Assembly (NCBI GenBank): GCA_036897485.1
Contig: JAYMTF010001140.1
Span: 1 to 25,955 of the forward strand
Direction: 5' to 3'
Source: Pelargonium nanum
Lineage: Eukaryota; Streptophyta; Magnoliopsida; Geraniales; Geraniaceae
Length of the DNA stretch: 25,955 nucleotides
The position numbers and the translations under genes are program-made. Below the pieces are notes generated by a model that ran no database searches, was not told where the DNA came from, and saw nothing but the letters and a program-made list of their open reading frames with translations. This document shows, one piece after another, positions 9,957 to 20,063 of this stretch (position 1 is the stretch's first letter; every line of letters begins with the position of its first letter).

Positions 9957-12900
9957 CTATTGAGCTTTTGCAAGGGTCCGGCTAGACGGACCATGCAATA
10001 ATTTGACAAACCCAAGGAAGCTCAGTTTTCCATCTGTGTGTCTAATCCAGTCGTGTAGAACAGCATGAACTGGAACAGAAGGTCCAAGGCCAAGTTCCTG
10101 AAACAATATTTATTAATATGTAAAGCACCAATCAGTCCGTACTTTCAGTTGCTAAAATGATCAATTCAAGCCTTGTTGCTCATAAGCAAGGTGAAAAAAA
10201 AAAATCTTCCTACTCTCTATAGTAATTAAGTTCAAAACATAGCTAATTACAACACAAAAGACACAAATTTCCAAATGTTTATTCTTTACAAAAATAGTTC
10301 TTTGTACATGGCTATTAGTCTTATCTCTTATTTCCAAAAGTTTAATCTATTGCTTTTGCAAGAAAACTAAAATATACAACACCTGCCAGCATAAGATAAG
10401 TACTAATATAACAAATGCCAACCAACTCCTAAGGGAGCTCAATGTAATCACTGAAACTAAAGGGAACTAGAGAATTGAGATACCCTAACAAGCAATCTTG
10501 GTAATTAACCTTAACTAAATGAAATCATTATTTACTTCACTCTAAATAATCACAATTTCATTACTTCACTCTTAATTATGAGTCCATCACTAAACCAACT
10601 CCAAATATATCCAGATGGACTTGAAAGTTGAAACAATCTCCAGCATAAATCAACATTTCTTTTGAAGGTTATTAATATAGGCACACATGAACAGAAATAT
10701 TTTATTATCCAATGAAAATGAAAATATAAAATAGCATACCGAAGCTAACTCCTCAATGACAATAGCCCTGTTTCCATCGTTCTCAAACAGTTCATAGGCA
10801 CAACGAGCATGCTGCTCCCATCGATCAAGGGCCTCAAGCTGATGGACACTAAGGGCAGCCGCACAAAATTCATCAAAGTCCATCCTTCTGTATTGAAGTG
10901 CATTAAGCTGTGCAGTAAGAAAGAAAATGTGGTTCGTCAGTAAGATGTTGAAGACCATAAAACTTCACAAAAGTAACATCCGTCATAAAAGTAAAAGCAC
11001 TAACTGATGCTAGAAACTCAGGGATGCGTGACTCCTTCATTGCATCTGTCGCATTTTTCATCAAGGCCTGACCACATTAAAAGTAGGTGAGCACCATCCA
11101 CAATACATCTGTTGAAAGAAATTAAGCATTCAGAAAGAAACAAACCGTTTTGATGTTTTCTAAACATATGGTGCCATTTTTGTTTGGTTCTAATAGTGCA
11201 AATTGCTCCTTCAAATAAAATACCTCATCCACTGTAAGTGTTTTAGACAGAGACTGCAACAATAACAATGAGAAGAATAAGAAAAATAAATTAGGAGATT
11301 AACCAAACAAGCAAACAAAATAAATTGTAGGATAATGAACTTTAAAGTCTATAGCAATAACTTGTAAAATCAAATCGTGGTAATGAAATTAATTCACTAA
11401 ACACTGCACTACCCTTGAGTGATTCGGAAAAAAGAAAAAAAAAACGCCAGTATAGTAAAAAAATTGTCAAGAACATTATGACCTTCAAATTTGATAAATT
11501 CATTCTATACTACATCTGATAAGCTGTAATGGGAAAATGCATTGATAAGAGATTAAACATATTCGGAGAATCAATCAGGAACACCTAAGTGCACAGAAAC
11601 TCAATCTAAGCACTTATAACTAAAGAGAATAATCAAGTTAGATGGCTACACAGTACTGACAACATGAACTTAAAGAGTTTTCCCATTCATAGATAGCGGT
11701 ATACGAACCCTCAAAGCAGCTTTCCGAAGAGATGATGAACGCAAATAAACCTTAATGAGCTTGAACATAAGTATATCCAAAGGAAACTTCACATCATTAT
11801 CGTTTTTAATCCAGGGATGACCTGCGACAGATACACATAAGTCACACTTCTGGCATATAAGATTTACATCCAAACACATTTGACAGTCCCTGAAACACTC
11901 ACAAAGAGCTTGAGCGGCAGTCATTCTTTTCCGCGGATCTTTATTTAACAGGCGCTTGACAAAATCTTTTGCTTCAGAAGATAGAGTGGGCCAAGGTGCA
12001 TCGTCAAAACTTGGATCAGCTTTCAAAACAGCACGAAATATTCCAGATTCAGTTCGGGCCCAAAATGGACGGCTACCACACAATAGAATATATGCAATCA
12101 CACCAACACTCCAGACATCAGCTTCTGTACTATAAGATCTATGCAATACTTCAGGTGCTACATAGTATGCACTACCAACTATGTCATTAAGCCTTTCATC
12201 TGTACCAATTGAAATATTAAAGCAATTAGGCAATACCCATAAACAGAGGAAACAGATGGCAAAACAGCTGCTAGTGTATTGAGGGAGCAAGAATAAACCT
12301 GGTTTTACAAAATCGGACAAGCCAAAATCTATGGCCTTCAATTGCGAGTTTTCATCCTTCGATGTAAACAAGAAATTCTGATCCAACAATTAGCATGATC
12401 TAAATCAGAATACAAAGATGATAGCTAAAAAAACGCCGACGCCCATGAACTGAAATATTAGTTGAAGCACCGAATTTTTTTTTCACGCAACAAACAACAT
12501 GCATGTATACTGTTAATTGAGCTCTATTATCATGCCATGGCAAATTTTTTTTTAAAAATAAATAAATAAAACTCAATATTGAGATAAATAATCTTTCAAT
12601 TACAGGACCAAAAATTGCAATAAATGTCACTATCAAGTAATACAAAAGGACAATGCGTTCTACCTCAGGTTTAAGATCGCGGTGCACCACACCCTGTAGA
12701 TGACAAAAGGCAACCACATTAAGTATTTGTTTAAGGACAACCTTCGCATCATCCTCAGTGTATTTCCCACCCCTGCAGAAATAAGCCTCTACTTTGTAAG
12801 TTGTCAGCTATTAAGAGATGAAAACCTTATTTGATGTATGCTTGCCCTTTTGTCCACCATTAGCATCCAAAAGTTAACAAAGCTAAGAGATTTTTATGTC

Positions 12901-14601
12901 CAGATGAAGGTGGTATACCGGTATAAAATAAATACCTTGAAAGTATTCTATCCAGTAGCTCCCCTCCCTCACATAATCTGAAAGTTAGATGAAAATTCAC
13001 TAAAGCTTAGAAAAAAATTATCTAGTATAATGAAGTAATTGGTCCTCAAATGGTAACAAGTGAAACAATTACAATAAATCGAGGGCTGTGATGAGAGCTT
13101 ACTCCATTACTATATAGACATTATCATGATCTTCATATGCATCATAAAACTGTACTAGATTGTTGTGTCCTGTCAAAGCTCTTAATATTTTTACCTCCCT
13201 CCTTACGTCCTCAATGGCAATGGCTGTTGTCATCTAAAATAAAAATTACAATTAGCAGATGGCGTACAAGGAAGGCAATCCAAAATACAGATCTTGGAAA
13301 GCTGCTCATGAACAATGTTTATTCAGAAAGCTAGAGCCAAAGATATGGTTCATATAACTATGTCACATCCACCAAAAATATGCATATGAACAGACAACAT
13401 TGGCTACCGCATTACAAGAATTTATAGAAAGGGAAACTCAAAGCCTTGATCAACTGACATTAACTCAATTCAACTTTGTTAAATTCAACACAAATCGCTA
13501 CAATATACTTAGTTCTCTGAAATTTAACCGGATGGGCAATGTACTATGCCCTTATAGAAACCTATGAATAGTATAAACATCCCTTTTCTGCTTATTACTT
13601 AACTTGAATTATAAAATATTTATACTCATTTACTTGATTAGAATAACCTTTAAACACACTATAAAGAAACAAAACATTAAGGTTTCCTGAATATTTGTTA
13701 GTGCCTGTAAAGAATAATTTGACATCAGATAGTAGCTAAAGGACACTGAAAACGCAGTTTCTCAGAACAAATACAACTGGTTAGAGACCTCTAATATGCT
13801 TTTATCTTCCTAATAACTAATGAGTATGAATTTGGAAAAAAGTCATTTCAAGTCAAAACCACTAACACTGATTTTGAAAACATGAAAGTATAAACCATTA
13901 TACAGATAAAAAATTCAATCAATTTTGATAAAATGAACCATTAATTCAAATAGTATATCAAGAAAGTATCCAGATTAAGACAAAAGTTTAACACAAACCT
14001 TAGCTTTGGGAATGACCTTGACCGCCACCTGCTGCCCCTTAAGCTCACCCTTTTTGAATCTGGCCATACAAGTATACCCAAAATGTCCCCTCCCAACCTC
14101 TTCCCCGAGCTCATACTTGTTCCCGAAATGCTTCGAGAACCCGAAACTCTTATCCAGTCCCGTCACAACCTCTCCGTCGCTCCCTTCCGGAATAGCCGCC
14201 TCATTCGGCTTCACAGTGCCGTGCCGTCTCGCCAGCACCGATCGTATGTGCTTGGCCGGCGATGGCGGAGGGAAAGGACGCTTAAAGAACCTCTTAGGAG
14301 TCGAATTGGAGCTGGCATTCGCCGGAGATCTAGCCGGAGACTTCTTCGAGAAGAAGTAGTGAGCCGGACTGGGACTGTAGAACGGAAAAAACGGCGATTT
14401 CTTACCATTCTCGGATTCCTTCCTAGTCTCATCATCTCTAGGGTTGTTACCATTTCCAGAGCTCGAAAGTGGCTCAGTTCCGCCATTGGCATGTACAGGG
14501 CTGTTCTTGGCTGGTGCAGGGGAGACATTAGCGGCGCGGAGATCACATTGGGGCGGAGATTGGGTCGGGTCGCAGGAAGGTTTTGAGACGCAGATACCCA
14601 T
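9957..14601 (-). CDS. CRK5: CDPK-related protein kinase (CRK), closest to CRK5, 11 exons, 617 aa
   Basis: Exons: 14601-13999, 13233-13103, 12977-12936, 12772-12664, 12377-12299, 12199-11903, 11821-11709, 11253-11146, 11067-11005, 10907-10740 and 10097-9957. All are GT..AG and give 617 residues. The N-terminus MGICVS has Gly2 for myristoylation and Cys4 for palmitoylation, which suggests plasma-membrane attachment. A Pro/Ser-rich variable region includes [16 protein letters not shown], as I recall for CRK5. The Ser/Thr kinase domain (about 163-425) is complete: GRGHFG loop 170-175, ATP lysine K195 in VAVK, HRDLKPE 289-295, DFG 312-314, APE 336-338. The C-terminal regulatory part has degenerate EF-hands (for example EPNKNG at 480 and ENDGN at 557) without the Asp residues needed for strong Ca2+ binding. 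This is the mark of CRKs against true CDPKs; CRKs are reported to respond to calmodulin. No break or missing catalytic residue was seen. Assignment to CRK5 rather than a close paralogue is by recall. Confidence 0.95.
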
Positions 14602-14714
14602 TTTTCATAAGAAAACTCAAATTCAGTGTCAGTGCATTGCACAATGAAAGAAGGTTAAAAGAATTTGTAGGCGATTGTGTAACTTGAAATTGTAGGGTTC
14701 ATGAAAGCTGAGCT

Positions 14715-14750
14715 GAAGAAGAAGAAGAAGAAGAAGAAGAAGAAGAAGAA
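14715..14750 (-). repeat. (GAA)12 microsatellite in the kinase gene's 5' leader
   Basis: Twelve uninterrupted GAA units on the plus strand, (TTC)12 in the sense of the kinase gene. They start about 114 bp upstream of its ATG, within the likely 5' untranslated region. The perfect run suggests length variation between individuals. Confidence 0.85.
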
Positions 14751-14914
14751 GCCCTAGGAAGGTGTTAAAAATGGAGGACACTTTTTGAGAGCTGAGAAGG
14801 GTTGGGATCTACAGATGATGTGAATGTTCAGTGTTGGCTTGTTACTGCAAATTATAATATTATTAATATTAAAAAAAATAATAACAGATTTGATTTAAGT
14901 TTTGGGGTATGTGG

Positions 14915-14920
14915 CACGTG
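14915..14920. promoter_or_regulatory. Palindromic G-box (CACGTG) in the kinase gene promoter
   Basis: GGCACGTGGC lies about 315 bp upstream of the kinase ATG. G-boxes bind bZIP and bHLH factors and act as ABA- or light-responsive elements. It is the one clear perfect CACGTG noticed in this promoter. Function is inferred from motif and position. Confidence 0.4.
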
Positions 14921-16671
14921 GCGAGAATCTGGGTAGGTTGTTGTTTAGATTAGTCTCGTTGATTCCTCCATTAACGCGGGAAGGATTGGATTAGCGAAAT
15001 AAAGAGGAAATTTCTTTATTGGACCGAAAAGCCCAACCAACTACCAAAATTTCTCAATCAACTCGTCGGTCAAAACGACTTCGTTTATTCTAACCTTACT
15101 TGCCACAAACTTTCAAACAAAAAAAAACCTTACTTGCCACACAAACTCTCTCGTTCAATTCCTACTCGATACCAGTATGTCCTCACAATGACTCGAATTC
15201 GAGACAACAAGATTTTGAATCGTTAACATGTATACAAATAACACTTTAGTTATTGACTTCTCGAATATAATATTTTACGTGTTAGTAAGAACTTGGTGAA
15301 TTGTATGAGCTAGCATGTGCACGACATCAAACTAAATAAAAGTTATTTTTTTAAAAGTAACTAAAAAGAAGTTATTAATTTGACTCGAAATTTTAATTTG
15401 ATTTTGTTACTTTAGTGACTTGTTTGTGCGGGAGAACTGGAGCTGAACGTGATGTTGTTCATGTTGAAGGGCTTGATCACTTTAAGAAATTTGACCATTT
15501 TTATGAGCTTATTCATTATTCAGGGAAAACTTGGCTTTTCTCCTACATCCACTCAGTCTAGTCTATGTTAGGGAGAGGAAAATGTCTTTCCCCTACTGCG
15601 TCTTCGAATTCTTCTAAAATGTTGTCAAGTCGTTGAATCGTTTGGACTACCGATAATGGGGGTTGATGTGGCGCTTGGGCGCCACGTCTCTTCGTGATTT
15701 ACCGTATTAACTTTTATTTTACTTTTAAGTAGCATGATTTGCCCGCTCACTTCAGTTGATATTGGTTTATTCGGCGTCTTGTCAGAATGAATGTGTAGTC
15801 TCGTCTTGGCTCACAATCCTTTAACCCTTTATCCTCCTTGATTGTTGTAGGTGGTATACTAAGACGTCAACATGTATTTACAGCGTGCATAAATATTCTT
15901 AACTTTCACTTACTCTTAAAATAATTTATCATTTAACTAAAATAAGAGTTCAATTAATCTTACTTTAAATTAAAATTTGAAAGAAAAATGATAAAACCAT
16001 CTCAACCAAATGGCACATAACCGTGAACATTTCAAGGGCTTCAGTATTCGCCTGCGTAAAATGGAATATATGGGCATGAATATTTAAAGTTTAGTAAGGA
16101 AATTAAAAAAAGAAAATGCGGAGGAAGAGCGGTCGGATTCACAAGAAAGTGAGAGACAATTAATGAAAGGAAAGCAAGAAGTGAAAGCTTTCTTTGTCAC
16201 TGCGTTACACACTCACGCTCTACATCTCCCTTCATATATGTCCAATGTCGTCTCCTTCCATGAGAAGTTGTAATAGTGCATTTTCTTCTTAGGGGTTATT
16301 CGCTCAAATTTTGGTTAGAAGCGAACTGATATGATCGGAGTATAATATTAAAGTATAACAAAAACTTTAGTCATAAGTTAAATTAAATTGAATTAGTTAT
16401 GTAGTATAGTATCAAAGATTCTTTATCGAAAGGTCATGGTTCAGATTCGAACATCGCTAAATCTGCATATTTAAATTCTTTATCTAGTATCTCTCTAGTA
16501 GCGCTTCTTTTCTTCTTTCTTAGTATAACAGAAAATGAGCTCTCTATATCTTAGTACAACAGAAAATTGGCTTCTATTTATCTTTCTTCGACTCACCTGC
16601 AAAGACAGGTGGTGCAGGGAGGAGTGTTGTCGGTAGCTGATCGAGACCACCTTTGAACTTTGTAACTTGTA
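14921..16671. other. Intergenic DNA between the kinase gene and the retroelement remnants
   Basis: AT-rich apart from a less AT-rich patch near 15420-15850, which includes the short palindrome-like 'ggcgcttgggcgcc' at about 15668. That patch may be old transposon DNA but shows no coding similarity I recognise. A box-B-like 'ggttcagattcgaac' at about 16439 hints at another decayed SINE. Nothing else is supportable. Confidence 0.4.
15092..15141. repeat. Direct duplication (16 bp) around an A-tract-ended insert
   Basis: AACCTTACTTGCCACA at 15092-15107 is exactly repeated at 15126-15141. The 18-nt insert ends in an A run. The flank before the first copy is TTCT/AA. It lies in the intergenic DNA upstream of the kinase gene. 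Confidence 0.65.
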
Positions 16672-17235
16672 AGGATCAATTTGGATGAGACACGTTTTAG
16701 TGATGCTGGTTATGGGGTAGCGTGTGTTGACCGAGACGGTGACGACCAGCCGGTGGGTTGGGAGCAATTGGTGGACCTTTGATCTCGGCAGCGGTAGCGA
16801 GATGGAGGAAGCCTGTTCTTGAAGGAGACTCCGTTCAAGCTATATCAGATCATAGCCCCCTAGGGGGTGGCGCAATTGTCAAGACACACATCTCCACGTA
16901 GGAGGTCGTGGGTTCAAATCTCATTGTGTCGGTGGAGTGGAGTTTGGGTTAAAAGGGGAGAGTTACCCCTGTTGTGTAGCTCAACTTTTTCTTTAAAAAA
17001 AAAAAACACAAATCAGGGATTCGAGATACGAAGTGAGTATGGTTTAATAGTTGAAGATTGTACTCGGTCTATAAGATAATTAGATAATGTTGTATTATTT
17101 GTTGTTAAGCGATCAGTGCATTCTACTGCTTATGCTATCGTACGAGCTTCGTCTTCCTCTCCTGTTCGTAAAGTTTTGGATTCTAGAGGTTGTACTTCAG
17201 GGATGGTACAATTTTGTATGGTTGATCTTAGTCAA
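16672..17235 (+). pseudogene. Decayed RNase H-like domain of a plant retroelement (interrupted)
   Basis: Translated pieces follow the order of the RNase H-like domain found at the C-terminus of many plant non-LTR retroelements. INLDE..FSDAGYGVACVDRDGD at 16675 on is the first strand with its catalytic Asp. VLEGDSVQAISDHS at 16815 on is the second strand with its acidic site. SEYGLIVEDC is at 17032 on, and FVVKRSVHSTAYAIVRASSSS near 17100-17160 is the 'KRSxNxxAHxxAR' helix with the catalytic His replaced by Tyr. Stops and frame changes between the pieces show it is dead. The middle is split by the SINE at 16861-17006. No reverse transcriptase was recognised upstream. Confidence 0.7.
16861..17006 (+). 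mobile_element. tRNA-derived SINE, about 146 bp, with poly(A) tail
   Basis: A tRNA-like head has RNA polymerase III box A (GGTGGCGCAATTG, about 16867) and box B (GGTTCAAATCT, 16911) at tRNA-like spacing. A tRNA-unrelated body ('gtggagtttgggttaaaagg...') follows, then CTTT and A12 at 16995-17006. It is not a true tRNA gene, because no acceptor stem or anticodon arm can be folded and the poly(A) tail is present. Flanking duplications are weak (ATCAG on both sides), so the insertion is probably not recent. It sits inside the RNase H remnant. Confidence 0.7.
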
Positions 17236-18572
17236 ATAAAAGCTTTAGTTTCTATAAAAAAGAATAATGACAAAAGTGTATCGTCTGGAAAACAAATGAT
17301 ATATGTAGATTGATGATACGTAAACATCGTTATAGACACGTCAAAGTTAAATTTACAGAAAGTTACGATATTTAACTTAAATAACCATTCTAATTAAAAA
17401 ATTACTCCAAAGAGAAAAGAGAGAAGAAGATAGTTACAGGATTATGCATCTTGATGACACATTTTTATGATCATCACATGCTCCATTGACAAACAAAAGA
17501 GGTCCCCATTACCTAACAAGAACCTAATATGTAAAAATGCAACAATTAAGTAGTATCAACATAAGCAGTTGAGTGATGGGTCTGCCCATAACACAACTGT
17601 GTGTTCTGTTTGTGGATGAGAGACACTAATCATCATTTCATTAGCATATATAGCCACACATATCTTTTATTTACTCTACACCTTAGGTCTTGGCTGTTTT
17701 TTTTTTCTTTTTTCTTATTGATCACTTGAGTCTTGAGTCTATGTATAGTGCCAATAATTAAATTGGGGGTTGGGGCTGCTCTAACTCATATTTAAAATAC
17801 CATGTGAGTGACCTTTTATGATAGTGAGTGGTGCAAGCTCTTTGTTAGCAACAAGAAAGGACCAAACCCTACAAACAATTGACCTGTGACCATTGTTTAA
17901 TGAGGTTGGTCCATACCATATAGTTAATGGCAACAATTTCTTTCAAAATAAGTAAACAAATTACAAAAAAGTCAATCAACTATTCAATTTTGTCAGGTGA
18001 CATGTTAAAATGCATTCAAGAACCATTCTAATCTTCTTCTTTTCTTCCTTATGGGTCTGGTCATGGAGTGGATTTTAGGTCAAATGACTTGGTTTGGTAA
18101 TGAATGGCTTGAGAACATAAAATGAAAACCTTTTTGGATCAAGATTGATGTGTTAAGAGTGAGTTGTCTAAAGTGAGCTACCATGAACATCGTATTTAAA
18201 TAGCGACCTTGTTAGATTAGGATGAGCTAAAATTGGACCCCACCCACATAAGAATGTGTGACATTTCTAAATTATGATGGGTGTCGATTTTAGGGCGTTC
18301 TATAGGGTATATTTCTTACCTTAAGTTAGTGTCTTAGAAACTAATGAGTTCATTTATGAACTAAAAGTTTTTTACTAATTGATTCATGTGAATAATATAT
18401 TTAATTAATTAAGGTGAAAATTCATAGTTGAAAGCTATCAATATGATTAATTATTAAGATGATTTGGTAACAATGAATGTTGAGGTTATCCATTCAGGGG
18501 TTGCAGTCATTTCTGACACTCTCTTGCCATAAATCTGAACAAATATTTGACCCTTAATGTGAGACTAAGATT
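17236..18572. other. Intergenic AT-rich DNA
   Basis: No coding, RNA or repeat feature could be supported on either strand. A few T-rich runs (for example near 17698) are the only local structure. Confidence 0.45.
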
Positions 18573-18707
18573 GAACAGTGGAATAAAAATGACCAAACTG
18601 TTCAAGAGTGCATTTTGTCAGCCTTGTCAGATGTGTTTTTCGATGTTTATAAGATCACTGTTTCTACTGTTAAAGAGTTGTGGAAAAGACTCAACCAAAA
18701 TTACAAC
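18573..18707 (+). pseudogene. Copia-type retrotransposon gag fragment
   Basis: This 45-codon uninterrupted stretch contains EQWNKNDQTVQECILSALSD and, after a few residues, VKELWKRLNQNYN. It matches the gag region of plant Ty1/Copia elements (the UBN2/DUF4219-like helical region: W..kD..a...I..sLsd....v....takeLW..L...Y). The frame stops soon after (NT-stop-EVDFPQYVC). No protease, integrase or reverse transcriptase was recognised nearby, so it is an isolated relic. The longer open frame starting at 18547 is a shadow in another frame. Confidence 0.6.
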
Positions 18708-20063
18708 ACCTAAGAAGTTGATTTTCCTCAGTACGTATGTTGTAAATTATGCCCTTATTGTAGACTCGACGACCTGCTCGACAGTGTCGAAAGTCCCCGA
18801 CCAAGAACGTCATAGGGGGCCTCTAGTCTTAGCGGCCCATTTTCTCCATGTTGTCGTTGTGAAGATGAATGATTGGTGAGACCCAAAGAAATTGTGCGTG
18901 TTCATCTAATTTGAAAAATTAATTGAGATATGTCACAAGGACTAGAATAAAGAAAAATGACATTCCAATAAGACCAAACAAGTACAAACCCTAACAAGAA
19001 CCAAGTACCAATTTAAAATTTAAGCTAGGAGTCCCAAACTATTTAACTCAATTTGAAATATAAATTATTTTCTTATTATCGGATGCTTGTACTTGCAATT
19101 TTAAATAAGAAAGAATTTCTTAGAACAAAAATATATAATATAGATTCCCTTTGCTGGTAGTCAAATTTGAATTCCTATTTTTATACTCGTTAAGAATTTG
19201 AAAAACCATCATGCAAGTAATCATAATGTCTTGATTCAAAGTCAAGATTCTTTTTAAATAAAGTCAAAAGATTTTCTTTTAAAAAATATTACAATACAAA
19301 AAGGAGAGTAGAAGTTGGAAAATGGACAACACCAACCAGCCACCAACAAAAGTATTCATATATTTTACTGTGACAATTGACAAGAATCAAGCATGCTCAC
19401 CATATGGTCCCTCCTTCACTAAAGAATCAAACCAATTTGCCTGTATAGCCCCATTCATGATAGCTACACATTACCAGGACAGATTGTGTGTTGCCTATTG
19501 GCTACCTGCAAATCTATAAAGTTTTCTGCTTTTCAACATATAAACCAATAAGAATGGCTGTGAACAAGACAGTTGAACCCATATTTTGCAATTGTGTGAG
19601 ACATGATCCTAAAAGTTAGGGCACATATTTGAGAAATGCCTTGTACTATTTATGTCTAGGTTCATCTCATTTGGGTCTTTCAAAGTGGGCACATTCATTC
19701 CCTCAATCCACCCTCTTTCTTGGTCTACCAAATTATGATCCCTTCCCACATTCTCTCTATCTGCAGCTCCACCGAATATCATCTAAACCAATTCACTCTT
19801 CTCGGTAATTATTATACAAGAACTCTGATCTGCAGAGTGAAATATAGTCATGCTTGATTTTCAAATTATTTGAATCACAATTCAGTCCAAACTAGCTCCT
19901 ACTTTCAAAGAATTAGTGAAGTCATCAATGAAATTAGAAGTGAAAGATTCACTAACACCACCTACAATAGAATCAAGCATTTTGTACCGCTTCTTGGAAG
20001 TCCATCATGCCACTCCTTGAGCTTGATTAGCTAAATAAATGTGGAGACAAAGGCAGGAAGGAA
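18708..20063. other. Intergenic DNA downstream of the phosphoglycerate mutase-like gene
   Basis: The first part may contain more decayed retroelement sequence (EVDFPQYVC after the gag piece). The rest is AT-rich without recognisable features. The stretch next to 20063 should hold the 3' untranslated region of the minus-strand gene. Confidence 0.4.

Noticed and set aside
14006-14647. Open frames on the plus strand and in a second minus frame over the kinase first exon (up to 167 codons)
   Set aside because: They are shadows of the kinase exon 13999-14601, whose frame has clear kinase and N-terminal motifs; the others show no domain.
1115-15680. Shared 'gatgtggcgct' at about 1118 and 15663 as ends of one element family
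   Set aside because: Only about 11 bases match and the flanks diverge; it could be chance.
16861-16935. A true tRNA gene
   Set aside because: Box A and box B are present, but no acceptor stem, anticodon arm or CCA-proximal pairing can be formed, and the poly(A) tail marks a SINE.
19322-19519. Small plus-strand open frame in intergenic DNA
   Set aside because: It has no domain, no splice or promoter context, and is of a length expected by chance.
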